Positions 1-8,184 of a stretch of 64,000 nucleotides of DNA are shown in pieces. Where the stretch lies: NCBI GenBank assembly GCA_036679405.1, contig JAVBVZ010000004.1, positions 186,001-250,000 on the forward strand, in the 5' to 3' direction. The stretch is from JAEYKI01 sp036679405. Its GTDB lineage: Bacteria; Bacillota; Clostridia; Christensenellales; Christensenellaceae. The stretch's first letter is position 1, and every line of letters starts with the position of its first letter. The notes below the pieces were generated by a model, which saw only the letters and a program-made list of their open reading frames with translations, made no database searches and was not told the DNA's origin. The translations under genes and the position numbers were made by a program.

Positions 1-1695
1 CTTGCTCGGGATTTGGACTGTCCTAAACCAACATATTCTCTTGAATATAAATTTGACGGGCTCACAATCAATTTGACTTACGAAAACGGATACCTGACGA
101 CTGCCGCTACGCGTGGTGATGGGCAGGTTGGAGAAGAGGTTACTTCTCAGATAAAGACAATTAAGACCATTCCTTTAAAAATACCTTATACGGGCAAGAT
201 GGAGGTTCAGGGCGAAGCCGTTATGAAGCTTTCTGCGCTGGCCGAATACAATCGTACGGCAACCGAACCTTTAAAGAATGCGCGAAATGCAGCCGCCGGA
301 GCAATACGGAATCTGGATCCTGCAATAACCTCATCCCGCAATTTGGATGCCTTTATTTATAACGTAGGATATATTGAAGGTTTGCAATTCAACAATCATG
401 CTGAGATGATTTCTTTTCTCCGTGAAAACCATTTTGACGTAAGCGAGTATGAAAGAGAATTTACAGATGTGGATTCCATACTACAGGAGGTCGAATCTGT
501 TTCCGGGCGCAGAGCCGGGTTGGATTTTCTCATTGACGGTATGGTCGTAAAAATTACGAATATGGAAACAAGGCGCAAGATGGGATACACACAAAAATTT
601 CCCCGCTGGGCGATTGCCTATAAATTTGAAGCGCAGGAGAAGACCACTACCATATTGGATGTTGTTTGGGACGTGGGTCGGAGCGGAAAGCTGACGCCCA
701 CAGCGCTGCTTGAGCCGGTGGATATTGGCGGCGTTACCGTTAAGCGGGCAACGCTCAATAATTATGAAGATATTTTGCGCAAAAAGGCTGCAATCGGTGC
801 ACGCGTATTCATACGCAGGTCAAATGATGTGATTCCGGAAATCCTGGGCGCTGCGTCTGAACAGAAAAATAATCTTATATTAATTTCAAAGCCGAGCCGC
901 TGTCCGGCTTGCCAAACGGAATTGACAGAAATTGGGCCGAACCTGTTTTGCGAAAATTCTTTGGATTGTAAACCACAGCTTACCTCACGCATGGTTCATT
1001 TTGCATCCCGCGATGCCATGGACATTGAAGGATTGAGCGATAAAACCATCCAAGCGCTTTTTGAACGGCTGAATATAAAAAATATTGCAGAGATATATGC
1101 GGTGACAAAACAGGATCTTTTATCTTTAGAAGGATTTAAAGATAAAAAAGCGGATAAACTGATGGAAGCGATTGAAAAAAGCAAAAAGCCGCCGCTTTCC
1201 AATTTTATATATGCTTTGGGAATACCAAACGTAGGTAAGAAAACGGCCAAGGACCTGGCGATAGTTTATCGGTCGTTTAATGCTGTTAAAGGAGCGGCCC
1301 ATGAGGAATTGGTGGCTATAAGGGATATCGGTGATGTGGTTGCCAAAAATATAACAGATTTTTTTCATAATATCCACTATCTTTCCATTATTCAGGAGAT
1401 GTTTGATCTTGGTGTTCAACCACGGACGGAAGAAGCCGCAAAGAATGAAGTGGGAAAATTTTCCGGGATGTCTTTTGTGTTAACCGGAACATTGCAGGGA
1501 TATAAAAGAAATGATGCGCAGAAAATAATAGAAGAAATGGGCGGCAAAGTCGTTTCAGCCGTCAGCAAAAATACGGATGTAGTTTTGGCGGGAGAAAACC
1601 CTGGCTCCAAACTGGACAAGGCGGAGGCGTTGGGTGTGGAAATATGGGATGAGAAACGGTTTGATCATGAGATTGGTTCTTTTATAAACGGCTGA
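1..1695 (+). CDS. ligA: NAD-dependent DNA ligase LigA, 5' end outside window
   Basis: Seals nicks in duplex DNA with NAD+ as AMP donor during replication and repair. The reading frame is open from base 1, so the start lies upstream; about 564 codons are visible against a usual length near 670, and the missing part corresponds to the N-terminal NMN-binding (Ia) region. The adenylated lysine sits in the KFDG motif (bases 49-60). Further on come the OB fold, a four-cysteine zinc finger (CPAC...CENSLDC, about 901-972), tandem helix-hairpin-helix motifs (about 1080-1350) and a C-terminal BRCT domain (FSGMSFVLTGTL, from about 1460). gatC follows after 44 bases. Identification is secure; only the start is unknown. 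Confidence 0.97.
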   Translation, partial: LARDLDCPKPTYSLEYKFDGLTINLTYENGYLTTAATRGDGQVGEEVTSQIKTIKTIPLKIPYTGKMEVQGEAVMKLSALAEYNRTATEPLKNARNAAAGAIRNLDPAITSSRNLDAFIYNVGYIEGLQFNNHAEMISFLRENHFDVSEYEREFTDVDSILQEVESVSGRRAGLDFLIDGMVVKITNMETRRKMGYTQKFPRWAIAYKFEAQEKTTTILDVVWDVGRSGKLTPTALLEPVDIGGVTVKRATLNNYEDILRKKAAIGARVFIRRSNDVIPEILGAASEQKNNLILISKPSRCPACQTELTEIGPNLFCENSLDCKPQLTSRMVHFASRDAMDIEGLSDKTIQALFERLNIKNIAEIYAVTKQDLLSLEGFKDKKADKLMEAIEKSKKPPLSNFIYALGIPNVGKKTAKDLAIVYRSFNAVKGAAHEELVAIRDIGDVVAKNITDFFHNIHYLSIIQEMFDLGVQPRTEEAAKNEVGKFSGMSFVLTGTLQGYKRNDAQKIIEEMGGKVVSAVSKNTDVVLAGENPGSKLDKAEALGVEIWDEKRFDHEIGSFING

Positions 1696-1739
1696 TTTCA
1701 TGTATAATCTTTTTTATAGATTTAAAGGAGTGAAAAAAT

Positions 1740-2027
1740 ATGCGTATATCAATTGAAGAAGTGGAGAAAATGGCATCACTTTCTATGTTGTACGTATCGG
1801 ACGAAGACAAAAAAATGCTGCAGAGCAGTCTGGAAAGCATATTGTCCCACGCACAGCGATTAAATGAACTTGATACGGAAAATGTAGAGCCGACTACCTA
1901 TATATTAAAACAGCAAAACGTTTATCGGGAAGATCAGACAACGCGCAAACAAAGCAGGGAAGAACTGCTTCGTAATGCCCCGGAGAAAGAAGACGGCTAT
2001 TTTATTGTGCCGCAGGTCGTGGAATAA
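1740..2027 (+). CDS. gatC: Asp-tRNA(Asn)/Glu-tRNA(Gln) amidotransferase subunit C
   Basis: Small subunit of the GatCAB transamidosome, which converts misacylated Glu-tRNA(Gln) and Asp-tRNA(Asn) to the correct amide forms. At 95 residues it has the normal family length, with the typical N-terminal helix beginning ISIEEVEKMASLSML and the DTENVEPT segment that wraps around GatA. A GGAG ribosome site lies about ten bases before the ATG. It is followed nine bases later by gatA and then gatB, the classical operon order. A possible -10 (TATAAT) lies at about 1702, so the three genes may have their own promoter in addition to read-through from ligA. Confidence 0.95.
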   Translation: MRISIEEVEKMASLSMLYVSDEDKKMLQSSLESILSHAQRLNELDTENVEPTTYILKQQNVYREDQTTRKQSREELLRNAPEKEDGYFIVPQVVE

Positions 2028-2036
2028 GGAGAAGAC

Positions 2037-3491
2037 ATGAAGCTGAATGAACTATCCATTACGCAGGCCCTCAGCTTGCTTGAAAGCAAAGAGATAACAT
2101 CTGCAGAATTGACGGAAGACTGTCTGAAAAAGATACAAGAAGTTGAGCCAAAAGTCCATGCATTGGTTACGGTTGCGACCGAAACTGCAATGGAAAAGGC
2201 GGCCGTAATAGATAAAAAGCGTGCGGCGGGAGAAAAAACCGGCAGATTGGCGGGAATTCCCGCGATCATAAAAGACTGTATTTGTACAAAAGATGTCCGG
2301 TCCACCGCTTCTTCCAATATGCTGCATAATTATGTACCCGTATATGATGCCCATGTGATAGAAAAATTAAAGGCGGAGGATTACATTTTAGTTGCCAAAG
2401 CCAACATGGATGAGTTTGCAATGGGATCCTCTACAGAAAATTCTCATTTTGGTGCAACCAAAAATCCGTGGGATCTGAACAGAGTTCCCGGAGGATCTTC
2501 AGGAGGAAGCGCAGCTGCGGTTGCAGCCGATGAAGCTATTTTTGCACTTGGTTCGGACACCGGGGGATCCGTCCGTCAACCGGCAGGATTCTGCGGTGTG
2601 GTAGGCGTTAAGCCTACTTATGGCACGGTTTCACGTTATGGACTCATGGCTTTTGCATCCTCGCTGGATCAAATTGGACCGCTTACCAAGACGGTGGAAG
2701 ACGCAGCGCTGGTCATGAATGTTATCTCAGGAAGAGATGAGCGTGATTCCACTTCCGCAATAATGGAATATCCGGATTATGAAAAGGATATGAAAAAAGA
2801 TGTACGCGGTTTGAGGGTAGGTGTTCCGAAAGAATATCTAGAACAGGAAATGTCGGAGGATGTGCGTAGTGTATTTGAAGATTCGGTCAAACAGTTTAGA
2901 GAAATGGGCGCCATAGTTGAAACAACCAGCCTTCCGACTTTTGACTATGCGCTTTCTGCATATTATATTATTTCTTCGGCTGAGGTTTCTTCAAATCTGG
3001 CAAGGTTTGACGGCATACGCTACGGCTACCGCACCAAAGAATATTCGGATTTAAAAGAAATGTACAAAAAAACGCGCAGCGAAGGTTTTGGGGACGAAGT
3101 GAAGAGAAGAATCATGCTGGGCAACTATGTGTTGAGTTCGGGCTATTATGACGCCTATTATTTAAAAGCTTTAAAAGTTCGTACGCTAATCAAGAATGAT
3201 TTTGAAGAACAGTTTAAAAAGTATGATGTTTTGCTTTCACCCGTAACGCCAACGCCTGCTTTTGCAATTGGTGAAAAATCTACGCCGATAGAAATGTATG
3301 TTTCCGACTTGTTTACCGTACCTGTGAATATCGCCGGAATGAGCGCTATTTCAGTTCCGGCAGGACTTTCGGAAAATGGGTTGCCAATTAATATTCAGGT
3401 CATTACAAATGCTTTCAGCGAAAACACTATGTTCCGTGCGGCATACAATTTTGAGAAAACTGCCGGCTTTTCAGCCAAACCGGTGCTATAG
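2037..3491 (+). CDS. gatA: Asp-tRNA(Asn)/Glu-tRNA(Gln) amidotransferase subunit A
   Basis: Glutaminase subunit of GatCAB: an amidase-signature enzyme that releases ammonia from glutamine for transamidation on GatB. The 484 residues match the family. The Lys-Ser-cisSer triad is visible: the catalytic Lys in the IPAIIKD segment near residue 78, the GGSSGGSAAA amidase signature near 150, and the nucleophile region GSDTGGSVRQPA near 177. A strong AAGGAG site six to seven bases upstream fixes the ATG. It sits between gatC and gatB, with a two-base gap or slight overlap into the gatB ribosome site. Confidence 0.97.
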   Translation: MKLNELSITQALSLLESKEITSAELTEDCLKKIQEVEPKVHALVTVATETAMEKAAVIDKKRAAGEKTGRLAGIPAIIKDCICTKDVRSTASSNMLHNYVPVYDAHVIEKLKAEDYILVAKANMDEFAMGSSTENSHFGATKNPWDLNRVPGGSSGGSAAAVAADEAIFALGSDTGGSVRQPAGFCGVVGVKPTYGTVSRYGLMAFASSLDQIGPLTKTVEDAALVMNVISGRDERDSTSAIMEYPDYEKDMKKDVRGLRVGVPKEYLEQEMSEDVRSVFEDSVKQFREMGAIVETTSLPTFDYALSAYYIISSAEVSSNLARFDGIRYGYRTKEYSDLKEMYKKTRSEGFGDEVKRRIMLGNYVLSSGYYDAYYLKALKVRTLIKNDFEEQFKKYDVLLSPVTPTPAFAIGEKSTPIEMYVSDLFTVPVNIAGMSAISVPAGLSENGLPINIQVITNAFSENTMFRAAYNFEKTAGFSAKPVL

Positions 3492-3505
3492 GAGTGAGTC
3501 TTTAT

Positions 3506-4930
3506 ATGAAATATGAGAAAGTAATTGGGTTGGAAGTACATGCGGAGCTTTCAACCAAGACAAAAATATTCTGCAGTTGTAAAAATGAATTCGGCGCCGA
3601 GCAGAATACGAATGTGTGCCCAATTTGTTTGAGCATGCCGGGGATGCTTCCCGTCCTGAACAAGAAAGTTGTGGAATACGGTGTGAGGGCCGGGATGGCC
3701 CTTGGCTGCGAAATTCCTAATTTTTCAAAAATGGACCGCAAAAATTATACCTATCCGGATCTTTCAAAGTCATACCAGATTTCGCAGTTTGAATTTCCGC
3801 TTTGCAAGCGCGGTGGTGTTGAAATTGTTGCGGACGAAAAAACAAGCGTGATTGGAATTACACGTATTCATATTGAAGAAGATGCAGGGAAACTTGTTCA
3901 TCAAAGCGGCTATAGCCAGGTGGATTATAACCGCGGTGGTGTGCCTCTTATAGAAATTGTAACTGAGCCTGATCTCCGTTCTGCGGAAGAAGTAAAAGTC
4001 TTTTTGGAGACAATTAAGGCGAATTTGGAATTTATTGGTGTTTCCGACTGTAAAATGCAGGAGGGTTCTCTTCGATGTGATGTCAATATATCCGTGCGCC
4101 CCGAAGGGCAGGATGCGTATGGAACGCGGACCGAGCTTAAAAATTTAAACAGCTTTTCCGCTATATTCCGTGCAATCGACTATGAATCCAAACGACAGAT
4201 AGATGTTTTGGAAAATGGAGAAAAAGTCGTACAGGAAACGATGCGCTGGGATGATGATCAGGGTAAAAGTTATTCAATGCGTGATAAGGAAGAAGCGCAT
4301 GATTATCGCTATTTCCCGGATCCGGACCTGGTGCCCATTTATCTTACGGATGAGCAAATAAAATCCATTAAAAGCTCTATGCCCGAACTCCCGGCCGCAA
4401 AAAAAATGCGCTATATAAAAGATTATGGTTTGTCGGAATATGATGCTTCCGTTCTGACCAATTCAAAATTTACGGCGGAATATTTTGAACAATGCATGCT
4501 TGAATATTCAAATCCGAAAGCCGTTTGTAATTATATAATGGTCGATATGCTTAAAATGCTTAATGAAAACGGACTTGAACCTTCTCAAATTCCTGTGCCG
4601 GCGGGGCAGTTGTGCTCTCTTTTAAAATTGTTGGAAGACGGGGAGATTAATTCCAGTGTTGGGAAACAGGTCTTTGAAGAAATGTTTAACACGGGAAAAG
4701 AGCCCTCACGTATTGTGGAGGAAAAAGGATTAAAACAGATTGATGATGCGGATGCAATTTATGAACTTGTCTTAAAAATCATAAAAGAGAATCCAAAACC
4801 CGTAGAAGATTATCGGTCCGGGAACAAAAAAGCCATGACTTTTTTTGTTGGGCAAGTCATGAAAGCCACAAAAGGAAAGGCAAATCCTAAAACAGTGAAT
4901 GAACTGGTCAAAAAAGAATTAGATAGATGA
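3506..4930 (+). CDS. gatB: Asp-tRNA(Asn)/Glu-tRNA(Gln) amidotransferase subunit B
   Basis: Kinase/transamidase subunit of GatCAB that activates the misacylated aminoacyl-tRNA with ATP and adds ammonia channelled from GatA. The protein begins MKYEKVIGLEVHAEL, the conserved GatB N-terminus. It has the CPICLSMPGMLPVLN zinc-site region, the EDAGKLVH motif, and a C-terminal YqeY-like helical domain that binds tRNA. The frame could also start at a GTG at 3494, but that codon overlaps the ribosome-binding GGAG (3491-3494), so the ATG at 3506 is preferred and gives 474 residues. It ends the gatCAB unit; yicC follows 71 bases later behind a likely separate promoter. Confidence 0.96.
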   Translation: MKYEKVIGLEVHAELSTKTKIFCSCKNEFGAEQNTNVCPICLSMPGMLPVLNKKVVEYGVRAGMALGCEIPNFSKMDRKNYTYPDLSKSYQISQFEFPLCKRGGVEIVADEKTSVIGITRIHIEEDAGKLVHQSGYSQVDYNRGGVPLIEIVTEPDLRSAEEVKVFLETIKANLEFIGVSDCKMQEGSLRCDVNISVRPEGQDAYGTRTELKNLNSFSAIFRAIDYESKRQIDVLENGEKVVQETMRWDDDQGKSYSMRDKEEAHDYRYFPDPDLVPIYLTDEQIKSIKSSMPELPAAKKMRYIKDYGLSEYDASVLTNSKFTAEYFEQCMLEYSNPKAVCNYIMVDMLKMLNENGLEPSQIPVPAGQLCSLLKLLEDGEINSSVGKQVFEEMFNTGKEPSRIVEEKGLKQIDDADAIYELVLKIIKENPKPVEDYRSGNKKAMTFFVGQVMKATKGKANPKTVNELVKKELDR

Positions 4931-4967
4931 AGCCTTTTATCGGCGTGCAAACCACTGCTGGTTATGG

Positions 4968-4973
4968 TATACT
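4968..4973 (+). promoter_or_regulatory. Candidate extended -10 promoter before yicC
   Basis: In the 71-base gap between gatB and yicC the sequence TGGTATACT gives a -10 hexamer (TATACT) with an upstream TG, the extended -10 form that tolerates a weak -35. No good TTGACA-like hexamer is visible at the right distance. It would start transcription some 25 bases before the yicC ATG and drive the long run of genes that follows. Confidence 0.4.
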
Positions 4974-5001
4974 AATAAAATAAAAGCATAGGAGCACTTG
5001 C

Positions 5002-5877
5002 ATGAAAAGCATGACAGGATTCGGAAAATGCGAGATAGCGGCGGATGGAAGAAAAATACGTGTGGAAATGAAGAGTGTTAACCACCGTTATTTGGATATT
5101 AATATCCGTATGCCGCGTTTTCTGCTTTTTTTGGAAGATGATGTCCGTAAGTATTTGAAAAGTGTAATCAGCCGGGGCAGGATAGACGTATTTGTAAACT
5201 ATTCATCCGAGCGCGAAGATTCCAAAACGGTTTCTGTCGACATGGCTGTTATTAACGGTTATTTGAACGCGGCCCAACGAATAGAACAAGAACTGGGAAT
5301 AGTAAACAACATCCAATCGGCAGATCTTCTGAAGTTGCCGGATGCCGTTACTTTTGAAGAAAGTGACACGGATGAAGACGCTTTGCGCACCTTGCTTATC
5401 AGTGCTGTAAAAAATGCGGCCGCCGAACTTATTTTGGCCCGGGAAGCGGAAGGGATACAATTGATTTCGGATGTACGCGAAAGGCTTTCTGTAGTTTCAG
5501 TTCTTGCGGAAGATATTGCACAAAAAGAAGACTTGGTTTTGGAAGAATATCGTGTCAAGTTGGAACAGCGCATTACAACCCTTTTGGAAACAGTACCGGT
5601 GGATGAAACGCGTCTTGCACAGGAAGTTGCAATTTACGCTGATAAATGCAATGTGACCGAGGAAGTAGTTCGCATAAAAAGTCATGTGAATCAATTTTTA
5701 GATGCGGTTACAAGCGGGTTGCCGCAGGGAAGAAATCTTGATTTTATTGTGCAGGAGCTCAATCGCGAGTTCAATACAATAGGTTCGAAGTCCGGTGATG
5801 CGGGAATTACTAAAATGGTCATTGCTGGAAAAGTAGAAATAGAAAAGGTTCGTGAACAGATACAGAATTTAGAATAG
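5002..5877 (+). CDS. yicC: YicC family endoribonuclease
   Basis: YicC-like protein of 291 residues, the standard length. It begins MKSMTGFGKCE, the hallmark N-terminus, and ends with the conserved C-terminal stretch containing RNLDFIVQELNREFNTIGSKS. Family members are metal-dependent endoribonucleases; the E. coli member has been linked to decay of the RyhB small RNA. The ribosome site TAGGAG precedes the ATG by eight bases. The gene is followed by remA, gmk and rpoZ, a conserved Clostridia/Bacilli order (yicC-remA-gmk-rpoZ-coaBC-priA). The assignment is firm; the RNA target in this organism is unknown. Confidence 0.93.
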   Translation: MKSMTGFGKCEIAADGRKIRVEMKSVNHRYLDINIRMPRFLLFLEDDVRKYLKSVISRGRIDVFVNYSSEREDSKTVSVDMAVINGYLNAAQRIEQELGIVNNIQSADLLKLPDAVTFEESDTDEDALRTLLISAVKNAAAELILAREAEGIQLISDVRERLSVVSVLAEDIAQKEDLVLEEYRVKLEQRITTLLETVPVDETRLAQEVAIYADKCNVTEEVVRIKSHVNQFLDAVTSGLPQGRNLDFIVQELNREFNTIGSKSGDAGITKMVIAGKVEIEKVREQIQNLE

Positions 5878-5888
5878 GAGGAATGGAC

Positions 5889-6149
5889 ATGTCGATCAAA
5901 TTGATTAATATCGGATTCGGAAACATTGTAAATGCCGACCGGGTGATTGCTATTGTCAGCCCGGAATCCGCCCCTATCAAAAGGATTATAACGGATGCCA
6001 GATCCAATGGTGTGTTAATAGACGCAACCTATGGACGCCGTACGCGTGCAGTTGTCATTACAGACAGTGAACACGTGATCCTTTCGGCTGTTCAGCCCGA
6101 GACGGTTTCACATCGTATCATTTCCAAGGATGGCATGCAGGAGGAGTAA
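5889..6149 (+). CDS. remA: RemA family (DUF370) DNA-binding regulator
   Basis: Small protein of the RemA/DUF370 family. In Bacillus subtilis RemA is a DNA-binding activator of biofilm matrix and osmoprotection genes. The sequence carries the family core (INIGFGNIV, SPESAPIKRI, GVLIDATYGRRTRAVVI). Two ATGs are available: one at 5883 lies one base after the AGGAGG (5876-5881), the other at 5889 lies seven bases after it. The latter is chosen and gives 86 residues. The ribosome site overlaps the yicC stop codon, which suggests translational coupling. Function in clostridia outside biofilm regulation is unknown. Confidence 0.9.
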   Translation: MSIKLINIGFGNIVNADRVIAIVSPESAPIKRIITDARSNGVLIDATYGRRTRAVVITDSEHVILSAVQPETVSHRIISKDGMQEE

Positions 6150-6159
6150 CAAACGTATT

Positions 6160-6780
6160 ATGGAAAAAGGGTTGTTGATCATTGTTTCCGGTCCTTCCGG
6201 GACAGGCAAAGGTACCGTGATTGATGAATTTTTAAAGCAATATGGAGAAAACACGGAGGTTTCTGTGTCCTGTACTACACGCGACCCGAGAGGCAGTGAA
6301 GTAAATGGCATAAATTATTTTTTTAAAACAGAAGAAGAATTTACAAGTATGATCGAAGCCGGCGACTTTTTGGAATACGCACATGTGTTTGGAAAATATT
6401 ATGGTACGCCCAAGAAGATTGTGATGGAAAAATTAAATGCCGGAAAAAATGTTGTTCTGGAAATTGATGTGCAGGGCGCGAGGCAAATCAAAGAAAATTT
6501 TAGCGATGCAATTCTGATTTTTATTTTGCCTCCCAGTATGGGTGAACTGTACAAAAGGCTTTCCGGCCGTTCCACCGAAACGCAGGAATTGATTGAAAGA
6601 CGGTATAATATGGCTAAAAGCGAAATCGCTTTTGCAAAGAAATATGATTTTGTTGTACAGAATAATACAGTCTGTCAGGCAGCAGCCGATGTGCAGTGCA
6701 TTGTCCGGTCCATGAAAATGGTTCCGGCACAAACCGGTATTATAGATGAGCTTTTGTATGAAGGAGAGATGAGCAAATGA
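6160..6780 (+). CDS. gmk: Guanylate kinase
   Basis: Phosphorylates GMP to GDP with ATP. The P-loop GPSGTGKGT is at residues 10-18 when counted from the ATG at 6160, and the GMP-binding segment (SCTTRDPRGSEVNG, GDFLEYAHVFGKYYGTP) and the lid follow in normal order; 206 residues is the standard length. An in-frame ATG at 6130 lies upstream of the AGGAGGAG site itself (6139-6146) and inside remA, so it is unlikely to be the start. The spacing of 13 bases to the ATG at 6160 is a little long. The gene overlaps rpoZ by four bases. Confidence 0.95.
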   Translation: MEKGLLIIVSGPSGTGKGTVIDEFLKQYGENTEVSVSCTTRDPRGSEVNGINYFFKTEEEFTSMIEAGDFLEYAHVFGKYYGTPKKIVMEKLNAGKNVVLEIDVQGARQIKENFSDAILIFILPPSMGELYKRLSGRSTETQELIERRYNMAKSEIAFAKKYDFVVQNNTVCQAAADVQCIVRSMKMVPAQTGIIDELLYEGEMSK

Positions 6781-6983
6781 TACATAAGGAGATAAATGTT
6801 CTTTTGAGCAAGGTAGATTGTCGTTATACGCTGGTAGTTGAAACGGCAAAACGGGCCCGCCAGTTGATCGACGGGGCCACTCCTTTGACCGATGATGTAG
6901 AACCAAACTTTGTTTCTCAGGCGGTTAATGAGATTGAACATGACAAAATTACCTATCTGCGTTCGAGCGACGGTATAAAATAA
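6777..6983 (+). CDS. rpoZ: RNA polymerase omega subunit
   Basis: Omega subunit, which assists folding and assembly of the beta' subunit of RNA polymerase. At 68 residues it is short but complete, with the conserved RYTLVVETAKRARQL helix and the following LTDDVEPNFVSQAVNEI segment. It overlaps the end of gmk by four bases and shares one base with the start of coaBC (TAATG), so the three are translationally coupled. This placement is typical of Firmicutes. Confidence 0.93.
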   Translation: MIHKEINVLLSKVDCRYTLVVETAKRARQLIDGATPLTDDVEPNFVSQAVNEIEHDKITYLRSSDGIK

Positions 6984-8182
6984 TGCTACAAGATACAAAT
7001 ATTCTGCTTGGTGTTACAGGCGGAATCGCGGCCTACAAAGCGGCCTTTTTAGCCAGCTTGCTTAAAAAAGAAGGAGCCTTTGTCCAGGTCGTAATGACAA
7101 AAAACGCAATGGAATTTATTACGCCTCTGACGTTTGAAACCTTAACGGGCAATCCGGTCATTACGGATACTTTCAGGCATGAAGGCGTTTTTGATGTAGC
7201 GCATGTCGCAATTGCCAAAAAAACGGATGTCGCGCTTATTGCACCGGCAACAGCAAATTTTATTGCTAAAATGGCGGCCGGAATTGCGGATGATATGCTT
7301 TCTACAACCTGTCTTGCGTTGACTTGTCCTATATTTGTGGCACCTGCCATGAATACTGCCATGTATTTGAATAAAATAACAGCCGGCAATATACAGTCAT
7401 TGAAAAATTTGGGAATTCGTTTTATCGATCCGTCTGAGGGCGTTCTTGCCTGCGGCGATACGGGCATCGGACGTATGGCCGAAACGGATGAGATTTTGTC
7501 CGCGCTTGAAGGTTTGGTTTCATGCGAACAAGATTTTTCAGGATCTCGTATTCTGATTACGGCCGGTCCTACGTTGGAACCGATTGATCCGGTTCGCTAC
7601 CTGACAAATCGTTCATCAGGAAAAATGGGATATGCATTGGCAAAAGAGGCTTTAAAAAGAGGTGCACAGGTTACGCTGATATCAGGGCCCGTATCCATTG
7701 AGCCGCCGGCCGGCGCCGGAATGATCAGTGTTACCAGTGCGGAAGAAATGTATAAGGCAGTTATGGAAAACAAAAACCAGGCCGATATCATTATTAAATG
7801 TGCTGCAGTAGCCGATTATACTCCGGTTCATATAGCAAAAAATAAAATCAAAAAAGCAGATTCGTTTACCTTGCAGCTCAAAGCGACAAAAGATATCTTA
7901 AACGAGCTGGGGCAGGAAATACGGACAGCATTCCTGGTTGGGTTTGCTGCCGAAACCGATCATGTTATGGAGTATGCAAAGAAGAAGTTGGATGATAAAA
8001 ATCTTGATATGATTGTGGCAAACGATGTTTCGGGCATTGGTGTTGGATTTGATTCTGACAGTAATGCGGTCGGGATTATCCATAAAGATGGCAGGGAGGT
8101 CCATTTTGATGCCTCGCCGAAAGGTGCTATTGCCAGCCACATACTGGACGAGATACAAATAGGGCGAAATAAGGAGTTGTAA
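6983..8182 (+). CDS. coaBC: Bifunctional phosphopantothenoylcysteine decarboxylase/synthetase
   Basis: Carries out two steps of coenzyme A synthesis: CTP-dependent coupling of cysteine to 4'-phosphopantothenate (CoaB) and FMN-dependent decarboxylation (CoaC). The N-terminal flavoprotein half starts LLGVTGGIAAYKA and contains the PAMNTAMY motif and the ACGDTGIGRM substrate clamp. The C-terminal synthetase half begins at ILITAGPTLEPIDPVR with LTNRSSGKMG and has an AAVADYTP segment. 399 residues is the normal fused length. The start shares its A with the rpoZ stop codon. Confidence 0.96.
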   Translation: MLQDTNILLGVTGGIAAYKAAFLASLLKKEGAFVQVVMTKNAMEFITPLTFETLTGNPVITDTFRHEGVFDVAHVAIAKKTDVALIAPATANFIAKMAAGIADDMLSTTCLALTCPIFVAPAMNTAMYLNKITAGNIQSLKNLGIRFIDPSEGVLACGDTGIGRMAETDEILSALEGLVSCEQDFSGSRILITAGPTLEPIDPVRYLTNRSSGKMGYALAKEALKRGAQVTLISGPVSIEPPAGAGMISVTSAEEMYKAVMENKNQADIIIKCAAVADYTPVHIAKNKIKKADSFTLQLKATKDILNELGQEIRTAFLVGFAAETDHVMEYAKKKLDDKNLDMIVANDVSGIGVGFDSDSNAVGIIHKDGREVHFDASPKGAIASHILDEIQIGRNKEL

Positions 8183-8184
8183 GT